Below, piece after piece: positions 1 through 7,130 of a DNA stretch of 32,745 nt. Within the stretch, counting starts at the first letter, position 1. Each line of letters begins with the position of its first letter. The position numbers were made by a program, and so were the translations under genes. The notes under the pieces are model-generated. The model made no database searches. It was given only the letters and a program-made list of their open reading frames with translations, and was not told where the DNA came from. Where the stretch lies: the NCBI RefSeq assembly GCF_006265175.1, contig NZ_VDCQ01000092.1, forward strand, positions 1 through 32,745, in the 5' to 3' direction. Source of the stretch: Paenibacillus hemerocallicola. GTDB taxonomy: Bacteria; Bacillota; Bacilli; Paenibacillales; NBRC-103111.

Positions 1-41
1 TTTTAATCAGGGTGTCGTAGGTTCGAGTCCTACATGGCTCA
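1..41 (+). tRNA. tRNA-Lys(TTT), 3' part only
   Basis: The window opens inside the anticodon loop: T33 is followed by anticodon TTT, then AA and the 3' anticodon strand. The T arm is GTAGG-TTCGAGT-CCTAC, the 3' acceptor strand is ATGGCTC and the discriminator is A41. The acceptor strand and the loop match Bacillota tRNA-Lys. No CCA is encoded. The 5' half lies outside the window. Confidence 0.88.
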
Positions 42-52
42 CATTCCCTGAA

Positions 53-133
53 GCGCGTGTGGCGGAATTGGCAGACGCACCAGACTTAGGATCTGGCGCC
101 TTCGGCGTGGGGGTTCAAGTCCCTCCACGCGCA
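53..133 (+). tRNA. tRNA-Leu(TAG)
   Basis: The acceptor stem GCGCGTG pairs with CACGCGC. The anticodon loop CTTAGGA gives anticodon TAG at 87-89. A long variable arm (class II tRNA) precedes the T arm GGGGG-TTCAAGT-CCCTC. The discriminator is A133 and CCA is not encoded. It lies 11 bases after tRNA-Lys in the same cluster. Confidence 0.95.
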
Positions 134-144
134 TCATCTTCAAT

Positions 145-219
145 GCGGACGTGGCTCAGTGGTAGAGCATCGCCTTGCCAAGGCGAGGGTCGCGAGTTCG
201 AATCTCGTCGTCCGCTCCA
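145..219 (+). tRNA. tRNA-Gly(GCC)
   Basis: The acceptor stem GCGGACG pairs with CGTCCGC. The anticodon stem CGCCT/AGGCG (171-175 region) carries anticodon GCC at 177-179. The T arm is GCGAG-TTCGAAT-CTCGT. The discriminator T216 is followed by an encoded CCA (217-219). Confidence 0.95.
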
Positions 220-229
220 ATATAAGTTT

Positions 230-306
230 GTGCCCTTAGCTCAGCTGGATAGAGCGTTTGACTACGAATCAAAAGGCCGGGAGTTCGAATCTCTCAGGGC
301 ACGCCA
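230..306 (+). tRNA. tRNA-Arg(ACG)
   Basis: The acceptor stem GTGCCCT pairs with AGGGCAC. The anticodon loop CTACGAA gives ACG at 264-266; the A is expected to be converted to inosine, so CGN codons are read. The T arm has TTCGAAT. The discriminator G303 is followed by an encoded CCA (304-306). Confidence 0.95.
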
Positions 307-327
307 TTTTCTTTCAATATGTTGTAT

Positions 328-401
328 CGGGACGTAGCTCAGCTTGGTAGAGCACCTGGTTTGGGACCAGGGGGTCGCATGTTCAAATCGTGTCGTCCCG
401 A
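328..401 (+). tRNA. tRNA-Pro(TGG)
   Basis: The acceptor stem CGGGACG pairs with CGTCCCG. The anticodon loop TTTGGGA between CCTGG and CCAGG gives anticodon TGG at 362-364. The T arm has TTCAAAT. The discriminator is A401 and CCA is not encoded. Confidence 0.95.
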
Positions 402-412
402 CTTATGAATGG

Positions 413-463
413 ACCCGCAAAAGATATCGGAGTTAGCTTCGGAAGAATTTCGCTTTTGCGGGT
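413..463 (+). repeat. 11-bp perfect inverted repeat in a tRNA spacer
   Basis: ACCCGCAAAAG (413-423) is the exact reverse complement of CTTTTGCGGGT (453-463), with 29 bases between. It fills the spacer between tRNA-Pro and tRNA-Gly(TCC). The right arm repeats the GCGGGTG that begins the next tRNA. There is no T tract, so a simple terminator is unlikely. It could be an RNA processing stem or a tRNA-derived remnant. Confidence 0.7.
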
Positions 464-469
464 GGATCT

Positions 470-540
470 GCGGGTGTAGTTCAATGGTAGAACTCCAGCC
501 TTCCAAGCTGGTAGCGTGGGTTCGATTCCCATCACCCGCT
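470..540 (+). tRNA. tRNA-Gly(TCC)
   Basis: The acceptor stem GCGGGTG pairs with CACCCGC. The anticodon loop CTTCCAA between CCAGC and GCTGG gives TCC at 502-504. The T arm contains TTCGATT and the discriminator is T540. This is the last tRNA of the cluster and is followed at once by a terminator. Confidence 0.95.
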
Positions 541-544
541 TCAT

Positions 545-586
545 AAAAAAGACGGAAAGCTGGAATACGGCTTACCGTCTTTTTTG
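545..586 (+). terminator. Rho-independent terminator of the tRNA cluster
   Basis: GACGG-a-AAGC pairs with GCTT-a-CCGTC around a short loop. The stem is preceded by an A run and followed by TTTTTT, so it may act in both directions. Confidence 0.85.
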
Positions 587-660
587 TTGCACGGGCTTTA
601 TTTGAGATTAAATCCGGTTCAATTGCTTATGATTCGGGTAAATGGGAAGCAATGCAACGA

Positions 661-688
661 TTGGACATTTTTGCACTTGAATTATACT
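661..688 (+). promoter_or_regulatory. Candidate sigma-A promoter for ppc
   Basis: TTGGAC (661-666) and TATACT (683-688) are separated by 16 bases. This would give a leader of about 180 nt before ppc. The rest of the 587-877 gap shows no convincing gene or riboswitch. Confidence 0.45.
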
Positions 689-877
689 TTGGTTCCAACT
701 AAGATAGAAAGGACATGCAAGTTACAAGGCCATTGGCAATAAAGGCATTCGGTAATCGCTTTCGAGAGATGATGCGGACCGATAAGGTCTTTTTTGTGTA
801 TACATGGACAGTTATCGCTTTAAAGCAGGAATGCCGTAAAATTTGTCGAATGTGTTAAGGATATGGAGGGAATTACT

Positions 878-3673
878 ATGACTGAAGCAACAATAGATAC
901 GACGCAAGGCAATTCCAGCAATCAACTGTTACGTCGAGACGTTCGATTCCTAGGGAACATCCTTGGAGAAGTGCTCATTCATCAAGGCGGTCAGGAGCTG
1001 CTTAATCTCGAGGAGCAAATTCGAGAAATGAGCAAGACGCTGCGGGCCTCTTCGGATCCGGCGCTTTTGCAGGATTTCAAAAAAGTAATCGGTTCGCTGA
1101 GTCCGGAAGATCGGCATAACGTCGTCCGGGCTTTTGCGATTTATTTTCAATTGGTGAACATTGCCGAGCAGAACCATCGTATTCGTCGGAAACGTGACTA
1201 TGATCGATCAGCCGGAGAGAAGATCCAACCGGGCTCGATTGAGAATACGATTGCCGAGCTGAGCAAGCGGGACGTTTCGGCCGACGAACTGCAGGATATG
1301 CTGCAAACCATTTCACTCGAGCTGGTCATGACCGCGCATCCGACCGAAGCGACGAGACGCGTCGTGCTGGAAATTCACCAACGTATTGCGGAAGATGTCA
1401 TGAAATTGGATAACCCGTCCTTGACGAACCGGGAGAGGGAGCAGTTGCGCGAGAAGCTGGTCAGCGAGGTGCTTACGCTTTGGCAGACCGACGAGCTGCG
1501 CGACCGGAAGCCGACCGTATTGGACGAAGTGCGCAACGGCTTGTATTATTTCGACGAGACGTTATTCGACGTGCTTCCGGAAGTGTATCAGGAGCTCGAC
1601 CGCTGCCTTACTAAATATTACCCGGATTCGGATTGGGCCATTCCGACCTTTTTGCGTTTCGGATCGTGGATCGGCGGGGACCGGGACGGCAACCCTTCGG
1701 TTACGGCGCAAATTACTTGGGAGACATTGACGCTGCATCGTCAGCTGGCGCTCAAAAAATATGAGCAGCAGCTCGTCCAGCTCATGAACCATTTGAGCTT
1801 CAGTACGAATATCGTGCAGGTTTCGCCGGAGCTGCTCGCTTCCATCGAATTGGACAAGCAGAATATACGGCTTAAATCCGAGGACGTTTGGCGCAATGAC
1901 AACGAGCCTTACCGGATCAAGCTGACCTATATGGTCGAGAAAATTGCGAATACGCAAAATCACGGCTCTAAGAACACAAAAGCCAAATACTCTGCTCCGG
2001 AAGAGCTTCTTGATGATCTTTACCTGATCGATCGCAGCCTGCGAAACCACTACGCGGATTATACGGCGAATATTTATATTCGGAAGCTTATCCGTCAGGT
2101 AGAGCTGTTCGGCTTCCATTTGGCCGGCCTGGACGTGCGTCAGCATAGCAAAGAGCATGAATCGGCTATGAATGAAATATTGGCGAGAATGAATATCGCG
2201 AGCAACTATTCGTCGCTCTCCGAGGATGAGAAAATCGCTTTGCTGAGCCGGCTGCTTAACGACCCGCGTCCTCTTATGTCTCCTTATTTGGAGTATTCGG
2301 AATCGACGATGGAAGTCATCAGCGTATATAAGGCGATTAAAGCGGCGCAAGCCGAGTTTGGACCCAAATGCATCACGACGTATTTGATCAGCATGACGCA
2401 AGGCGCCAGCGACTTGCTCGAGGTTATGGTATTGGGCAAGGAGGTCGGCCTGTACCGCCGCGAGACGGACGGCACGGTGCGTTGTACGCTTCAGCCCGCG
2501 CCTTTGTTCGAGACGATCGAAGATTTGCATGCCGCACCCGGTATTATGGAGACGGTATTCAGCATACCGGCTTACCGCGACAGCATCCCCGATTTCAACA
2601 ATATTCAAGAAATCATGCTCGGCTATTCGGACAGCAATAAGGATGGCGGCGTGCTGACGGCGAACTGGGAGCTGCGCGTAGCGCTCAAAGATATTACGAA
2701 AACGGCCAGACGCCACCAAGTGAAGCTGAAATTTTTCCATGGACGCGGCGGAGCGCTCGGGCGCGGCGGTATGCCTCTGAACCGGAGCATTTTGGCGCAG
2801 CCTCCCGAGACGATCGGCGGAGGCATTAAAATAACGGAGCAGGGCGAAGTGCTGTCTTCCCGTTATGCCCTCAAGGGGATCGCCTACCGCAGTCTGGAGC
2901 AGGCTACCTCCGCTTTGATCACAAGCGCGTATTTGGCGAAGAAGCCGCAAAATTCGGCTGACGAGCAAGAATACGAAGCGATTATGAAGTCGATATCGGA
3001 GCAATCGCAGACGAAATACCAGGATCTCATTTTCCGGGATTCGGATTTTTACCAGTTTTTCAAGGAATCGACTCCGCTGCCGGAGATCGGGGAGCTGAAC
3101 ATCGGCTCACGGCCATCCAAGCGTAAAGGGAGCGACCGGTTCGAAGACTTGCGAGCCATTCCATGGGTATTTGCCTGGACGCAAAGCCGTTACTTGCTCC
3201 CGGCTTGGTATGCGGCGGGATCGGGCTTGCAAACTTATTACCGAGGAAACCCGGACAATTTGCGCAAGCTGAAGGAAATGTACGAATCATGGTCGTTCTT
3301 CAGCTCGACGATCGATAATTTGCAGATGGCGCTCGGCAAGGCAGACATGCTGATCGCCCAGGAATATTCGCAAATGTCGAAAAATACGGAAGCCGGCAAA
3401 CGGATTTTCGAACAAATTCGCAACGAATACGAATTGACGTCCCAACTGATCCTGCAAATTACGGGTCAAAAGGAGATATTGGATAACCAATCGGTCATTC
3501 AAGAGTCGATCAAGCTGCGGAACCCTTACGTCGATCCGCTGAGCTACTTGCAAGTGCAGCTTCTTACCGAGCTCCGCTCGCTCGAAGGAAATTCGGAAGA
3601 CGGCGCGAAATTGCTCAGGGAAGTGCTGCTCACGATCAACGGCATAGCAGCCGGCTTGCGGAATACGGGCTGA
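878..3673 (+). CDS. ppc: Phosphoenolpyruvate carboxylase
   Basis: This cytosolic enzyme carboxylates phosphoenolpyruvate with bicarbonate to oxaloacetate, refilling the TCA cycle. The product of about 931 residues is of normal family length and full. Visible family motifs are VMTAHPTEATRR with catalytic His near residue 154, GGDRDGNP near 265-272, LGYSDSNKDGG, the glycine-rich FFHGRGGALGRGG, and the invariant C-terminal RNTG. The start was set at the ATG at 878 because GGAGGG (865-870) lies 7 bases upstream. The in-frame ATG at 863 overlaps that ribosome binding site and is unlikely to be used. The gene stands alone between two terminators. No allosteric leader or operator was recognised. Confidence 0.97.
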   Translation: MTEATIDTTQGNSSNQLLRRDVRFLGNILGEVLIHQGGQELLNLEEQIREMSKTLRASSDPALLQDFKKVIGSLSPEDRHNVVRAFAIYFQLVNIAEQNHRIRRKRDYDRSAGEKIQPGSIENTIAELSKRDVSADELQDMLQTISLELVMTAHPTEATRRVVLEIHQRIAEDVMKLDNPSLTNREREQLREKLVSEVLTLWQTDELRDRKPTVLDEVRNGLYYFDETLFDVLPEVYQELDRCLTKYYPDSDWAIPTFLRFGSWIGGDRDGNPSVTAQITWETLTLHRQLALKKYEQQLVQLMNHLSFSTNIVQVSPELLASIELDKQNIRLKSEDVWRNDNEPYRIKLTYMVEKIANTQNHGSKNTKAKYSAPEELLDDLYLIDRSLRNHYADYTANIYIRKLIRQVELFGFHLAGLDVRQHSKEHESAMNEILARMNIASNYSSLSEDEKIALLSRLLNDPRPLMSPYLEYSESTMEVISVYKAIKAAQAEFGPKCITTYLISMTQGASDLLEVMVLGKEVGLYRRETDGTVRCTLQPAPLFETIEDLHAAPGIMETVFSIPAYRDSIPDFNNIQEIMLGYSDSNKDGGVLTANWELRVALKDITKTARRHQVKLKFFHGRGGALGRGGMPLNRSILAQPPETIGGGIKITEQGEVLSSRYALKGIAYRSLEQATSALITSAYLAKKPQNSADEQEYEAIMKSISEQSQTKYQDLIFRDSDFYQFFKESTPLPEIGELNIGSRPSKRKGSDRFEDLRAIPWVFAWTQSRYLLPAWYAAGSGLQTYYRGNPDNLRKLKEMYESWSFFSSTIDNLQMALGKADMLIAQEYSQMSKNTEAGKRIFEQIRNEYELTSQLILQITGQKEILDNQSVIQESIKLRNPYVDPLSYLQVQLLTELRSLEGNSEDGAKLLREVLLTINGIAAGLRNTG

Positions 3674-3710
3674 TCCGGCCCGCAATATCTATATCGTATG
3701 GTCCTATCAA

Positions 3711-3757
3711 GTCGGGAGCCGTTTCCAGTGGAACGGTTCTCGACTTTTTTCGTAAAA
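3711..3757 (+). terminator. Rho-independent terminator after ppc
   Basis: GTCGGGAGCCGTT (3711-3723) pairs along its length, with G-T pairs, with AACGGTTCTCGAC, followed by TTTTTT. It separates ppc from the transporter gene. Confidence 0.88.
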
Positions 3758-3788
3758 AAATGTACTCTTAGAAAGAGAACGGCTATCT

Positions 3789-4712
3789 TTGCGGGAGCGT
3801 GAATGGACTTTGAATGGAATGGCATCCCGATGGATCGCCGTCGTGCTGGTACTGCTCGGTGCGTCCAGCTACGGTTTGCTTTCCCCATTTATTAAAATGG
3901 CTTATGAGCGGGGATTCAGCGATGTGCAGGTCAGCGCGAGCCAGATTACGATGGGAACCGCCATTTTGTGGTTGCTCGTGCTGCTTAATCGGAAATCGTG
4001 GGCTAATCCGTTTCGTCATCCGTGGATCCGCTTGTCGCTGATCGGCATTTTCGGTCTGGCGCTTACCACTTTTTTCTACAACAATACGTTATCCAAATTG
4101 GACGCTTCCTTGTCGATCGTGTTATTGTTCCAATTTACTTGGATCACGATCTTGATGGAATGTATCTACACGAGGACACGGCCTTCGCGGAATCAGATTA
4201 TCGCTGTCGTATTCGTGTTGGCGGGAACGATGCTCGCGGTTAACTTGTCGTCGGACAATTTGGAGACGATACAGCCGCTCGGGGTGCTGTTGGGATTATT
4301 GTCCGCTTGTACATACAGTCTGTTTTTGTTTGCGGCCGGAAAAGTTCGCACAACGCTGCATGCAAGCATGAAATCCGCCGTGATGCTCACTGCGTCGCTG
4401 CCGGTGCTGTATATCGTGTATCCGCCGCATACCATATTTTCGGCAAATATCGAGGCTTTGCTCGGATGGGGGATCCTGCTCGGGATGCTCGGATCCGTGC
4501 TGCCCACCTTATTTTTTAATATGGGGATCCCGAAAATCGGCAGCTCCCTTTCCGCCATGCTTGCTTCGATGGAGCTGCCTGTGGCGTTGACGGGGGCGTT
4601 TTTCATACTCGACGAGCGGGTGCTGCCTTCGCAGTGGATAGGAATGGTGTTGATACTTCTCGGTATTGTCGTCTCGGAAATCCGGACGTCCGGATCGGTA
4701 AAGCCGGGCTGA
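3789..4712 (+). CDS. EamA-family (DMT) transporter
   Basis: This is an integral membrane protein of about 307 residues, typical of EamA/RhaT drug/metabolite transporters: two homologous halves of about five membrane helices. Hydrophobic segments run through the length, for example IAVVLVLLGASSYGLLSPFI near the N terminus, and the last helix ends at a short polar tail. The substrate cannot be read from the sequence; relatives export or import amino acids and other small metabolites. The start is uncertain: the frame opens with TTG at 3789, while ATG at 3819 (MASRWIAVV) begins right at the first helix, and neither has a strong ribosome binding site. It lies 40 bases before sigW in the same direction and may be co-transcribed with it. 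Confidence 0.85.
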   Translation: MREREWTLNGMASRWIAVVLVLLGASSYGLLSPFIKMAYERGFSDVQVSASQITMGTAILWLLVLLNRKSWANPFRHPWIRLSLIGIFGLALTTFFYNNTLSKLDASLSIVLLFQFTWITILMECIYTRTRPSRNQIIAVVFVLAGTMLAVNLSSDNLETIQPLGVLLGLLSACTYSLFLFAAGKVRTTLHASMKSAVMLTASLPVLYIVYPPHTIFSANIEALLGWGILLGMLGSVLPTLFFNMGIPKIGSSLSAMLASMELPVALTGAFFILDERVLPSQWIGMVLILLGIVVSEIRTSGSVKPG

Positions 4713-4752
4713 GCCGAATTACGCTGCGCATGCCGGGATGGGAGGAATGTCG

Positions 4753-5325
4753 GTGAATTTTGTGGAAACGAGGCTGGCCAAGCTGGCCCGTAACGGCGAT
4801 CGTCGCGCGTTTAGCGAGCTGGTCGACCTGTATAAAGATAAAATCTATCACCTCGCTTACCGGATGCTGCATAATGTACAGGAAGCGGAGGACGTGGTGC
4901 AGGAAACGTTTTTGCGCGTCTACACGAATTTGAACCGGTACGACGAGACGCAAAAATTTTCGACGTGGATTTATCGCATCGGCACGAACTTGTGCATCGA
5001 TCGTCTCCGCAAGCGGAAAGCTTCTTATTCGCTGGATGCCGAAGTGAACGACAGCGAAGGAAGCGACTGGTACTCGATGCTGGCCAGCAACGATCGGACC
5101 CCGGAGGGCGAGCTGCTGCTGTCGGAGACGCAGGAGCAGGTGCGCAGAGCGATCGATTCGCTGCCGGAGAAATATAAATCGGCCGTCATATTAAGGTATT
5201 TGCACGACATGTCGCTGCAGGAAATTAGCGAAGTGCTCGATATGCCGGTCACGACCGTCAAGACGCGGGTACACCGGGGACGGGAATATTTGCGCGAGCG
5301 TCTGGAAAAAGAATCTGTACTGTAA
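4753..5325 (+). CDS. sigW: ECF RNA polymerase sigma factor SigW
   Basis: This extracytoplasmic-function sigma factor of about 190 residues directs transcription of envelope-stress and antimicrobial-defence genes. Region 2 is clear (AYRMLHNVQEAEDVVQETF, then FSTWIYRIGTNLCIDRLRKRK) and binds core polymerase and the -10 element. Region 4 is the helix-turn-helix LQEISEVLDMPVTTVKTRVH. Similarity to B. subtilis SigW extends through the middle (SLDAEV). The start was set at GTG 4753 because GGAGG (4741-4745) lies 7 bases upstream; an ATG in frame at 4738 precedes that site. The next gene is its cognate anti-sigma factor. The downstream order (rsiW, cdaA, cdaR, glmM, glmS) is also that of B. subtilis. 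Confidence 0.94.
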   Translation: MNFVETRLAKLARNGDRRAFSELVDLYKDKIYHLAYRMLHNVQEAEDVVQETFLRVYTNLNRYDETQKFSTWIYRIGTNLCIDRLRKRKASYSLDAEVNDSEGSDWYSMLASNDRTPEGELLLSETQEQVRRAIDSLPEKYKSAVILRYLHDMSLQEISEVLDMPVTTVKTRVHRGREYLRERLEKESVL

Positions 5326-5336
5326 GTCGGAAATGT

Positions 5337-5362
5337 TGAAACGCATTCGATGCTTGCACGTA
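5337..5362 (+). promoter_or_regulatory. SigW-type promoter between sigW and rsiW
   Basis: TGAAAC (5337-5342), 16 bases, CGTA (5359-5362) is an exact match to the SigW promoter consensus of Bacillus (TGAAAC-N16/17-CGTA). It lies after sigW and before rsiW, so SigW would boost its own inhibitor. Confidence 0.75.
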
Positions 5363-5381
5363 TTGTACAATACGATATACT
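5354..5381 (+). promoter_or_regulatory. Sigma-A-like promoter overlapping the SigW promoter
   Basis: TTGCAC (5354-5359), 16 bases, TATACT (5376-5381) resembles a sigma-A promoter. Its -35 overlaps the SigW -10 element. Its spacer contains most of a perfect 16-bp palindrome (5359-5374). Confidence 0.45.
5359..5374 (+). promoter_or_regulatory. 16-bp perfect palindrome, candidate operator
   Basis: CGTATTGTACAATACG is its own reverse complement. It covers the SigW -10 element and lies in the spacer of the overlapping sigma-A-like promoter, a typical place for a repressor dimer. No regulator can be named. Confidence 0.5.
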
Positions 5382-5417
5382 ATGCGAAGGAAAGCAAGGA
5401 AAGGAGTGGCACGAGTT

Positions 5418-6026
5418 ATGGATTGCAAAGAAGCCATCCTTTTAATGCACGATTATTTGGACGGAGATGTGACGGGGCCCGAGGCGGCGCAATTAAAGAA
5501 GCATCTGATCGGCTGCGCAAGCTGCCAGGAACGGTATACGAAGCTGGAGAAGGCGGGAGCGCTAGTCTCTTCCTTGAAGCCGGTCTATGCGCCCAGTCAC
5601 ATGACGACATCGGCCATTATGCAAAGCTTGCCGGCTCCGACCAAGCGGTCGGCATGGGTGAAGTGGCCGCGCCGCCATCCGGCGGCATCGGTAGCGGCCA
5701 TCTTCCTGGTGGTCATGCTGGGAAGCTTCTTGACGATGTGGAATGAGGACACGCAGCTTGTCGTGCACGGTTCCGATCTCGAACAGGTCGTCATTAAAGG
5801 AAATACGGTAGTAGTGCCCGAAGGGCATACGGTGCAGGGCAATCTGATCATAGAGAACGGACAAATCGAAGTGAACGGCAAAATAAACGGCAATTTGGTC
5901 GTCATCGACGGCAACTACGCGCTTGCATCGACGGCTCAAATATCCGGAGACATTACGAGCGTCAATCAGGCGGTCGAATGGATATGGTTCAAATTGAACC
6001 AGCTGTTCTCCATGTTCGTCAAATAA
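5418..6026 (+). CDS. rsiW: Anti-sigma factor RsiW
   Basis: This single-pass membrane protein of about 202 residues binds and silences SigW until it is cut by site-1 and site-2 proteases under envelope stress. The cytoplasmic part has the zinc-binding anti-sigma motif H29-x3-C33-x2-C36 with C3 upstream. One membrane helix spans roughly residues 89-107. The extracytoplasmic part has a repeating hydrophobic pattern (VPEGHTVQGNLIIENGQIEV) shared with B. subtilis RsiW. The start at ATG 5418 gives the family N terminus MDCKEAI; AAGGAG (5401-5406) lies 11 bases upstream. A GTG at 5406 in frame is a weaker option. A gap of 92 bases to sigW holds its own promoter, which is unusual since sigW and rsiW normally share one. 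Confidence 0.93.
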   Translation: MDCKEAILLMHDYLDGDVTGPEAAQLKKHLIGCASCQERYTKLEKAGALVSSLKPVYAPSHMTTSAIMQSLPAPTKRSAWVKWPRRHPAASVAAIFLVVMLGSFLTMWNEDTQLVVHGSDLEQVVIKGNTVVVPEGHTVQGNLIIENGQIEVNGKINGNLVVIDGNYALASTAQISGDITSVNQAVEWIWFKLNQLFSMFVK

Positions 6027-6077
6027 AACCGGGTGCGTAAGCGAATTCGATTCGCCGCGGCATGCGGGTTTTTTTTG
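6026..6077 (+). terminator. Probable terminator after rsiW
   Basis: AAAACC begins an imperfect outer stem that closes with GGGTTTTTTTT. Inside it is a clear hairpin, GCGAA-TTCGA-TTCGC (6041-6055). The T run of eight supports termination, although the outer stem is imperfect. Confidence 0.6.
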
Positions 6078-6299
6078 ACCTTTTTTGGGGAGCGGAGCGT
6101 TAAAAGCCTAACCAAAAAGAAACCTGGAACGGCTCAATTGCCGATATTGTAGATAGAAATCGCTTTTTGGATGAATTTGTCGGATTTCGTAGAAAGAATC
6201 GGCCCTGCAACATGAAGGCAAAGCGAGGTTTTTTCTCGGAAATATGTTATTATTGTATAACAGACAGAGAAGGCTCCGAAGGGCTGTGGGGGAACAGGC

Positions 6300-7130
6300 A
6301 TGGAACTTTTGACGGAAATCCGAATTAAAGATATCATTGACATTCTGATCGTAAGCTATGTCATTTATCAACTCATTTTGCTCGTAAGAGGGACACGCGC
6401 CATCCAACTGCTGAAGGGGATCGTCGTCGTCGTTCTGGCCTGGGCGCTCAGCATATGGTTCAATCTGAATACGCTGCAGTGGATGATGAATCAGATGTTC
6501 ACGTTCGGCGTTCTTGCGGTCATCATCATTTTCCAGCCGGAGCTGCGCCGGGCGTTGGAGCAGTTGGGGCGAGGGAAGCTGTTCAGGGGCTCCTCCTCGT
6601 CGGACGAAGAGCATGATGTGACGAGCCGTATCTCGCATATTTTGAAGGCGGTCAACCATTTGTCCAAACGCAAAATCGGCGCGCTCATCGTGTTCGAACG
6701 GGAAACCGGGCTGAACGACTACTTGGAATCGGGAATTCCTCTGGAAGCGCAAATTACGTCGGAGCTTTTGATCAATATTTTTATCCCGAATACGCCGCTG
6801 CACGATGGGGCCGTTATTATACGCAAACACCAGATTATGGCCGCAGGCTGCTATTTGCCGCTGTCCGAAAATCCGTTCATCAGCAAAGAGCTCGGTACGC
6901 GCCATAGGGCGGCGATCGGCATGAGCGAAGTGTGCGATGCGATATGCGTCGTCGTCTCGGAGGAAACGGGACAAGTTTCGCTGGCGATCAACGGACAAAT
7001 CGTCCGCGATATTAAGGAAGAATCGCTCGTCTCGAAGCTGTTCGAGGAATTGCGCCCGAAGACGAAGGCGAAGGCGAAGGAAAAGACCCCTTTCTGGAAG
7101 CGGAAAGGAGGAGAGCCGAGCAATGGATAA
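6300..7130 (+). CDS. cdaA: Diadenylate cyclase CdaA
   Basis: It makes cyclic di-AMP from two ATP and is the main housekeeping enzyme of this type in Bacillota. Cyclic di-AMP controls potassium, osmolyte and cell-wall homeostasis. The product of 276 residues is of normal length: three N-terminal membrane helices (about 10-80), then the DAC domain with D169-G170-A171 (PLHDGAVII) and R201-H202-R203 (GTRHRAAIG), both intact. The C-terminal tail is rich in Lys. GGGGGA (6288-6293) lies 6 bases before ATG 6300. A -10-like TATAAC is at 6256-6261 without a clear -35; the 6078-6299 gap is otherwise empty. The gene overlaps cdaR by 8 bases, implying translational coupling. In other Bacillota CdaA forms a complex with CdaR and GlmM, both encoded next. 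Confidence 0.96.
   Translation: MELLTEIRIKDIIDILIVSYVIYQLILLVRGTRAIQLLKGIVVVVLAWALSIWFNLNTLQWMMNQMFTFGVLAVIIIFQPELRRALEQLGRGKLFRGSSSSDEEHDVTSRISHILKAVNHLSKRKIGALIVFERETGLNDYLESGIPLEAQITSELLINIFIPNTPLHDGAVIIRKHQIMAAGCYLPLSENPFISKELGTRHRAAIGMSEVCDAICVVVSEETGQVSLAINGQIVRDIKEESLVSKLFEELRPKTKAKAKEKTPFWKRKGGEPSNG

Noticed and set aside
59-337. Open frame across the tRNA cluster
   Set aside because: It runs through tRNA-Leu, tRNA-Gly and tRNA-Arg genes and has no independent support.
780-800. Small GACC-GATAA-GGTC stem with T run in the ppc leader
   Set aside because: The stem is only four to five pairs; too weak to call an attenuator.
1562-3004. Long open frame antisense to ppc (about 480 codons)
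   Set aside because: It lies entirely opposite a clear PEP carboxylase gene, has no ribosome binding site and an arginine/histidine-rich product typical of antisense frames in GC-rich codons.
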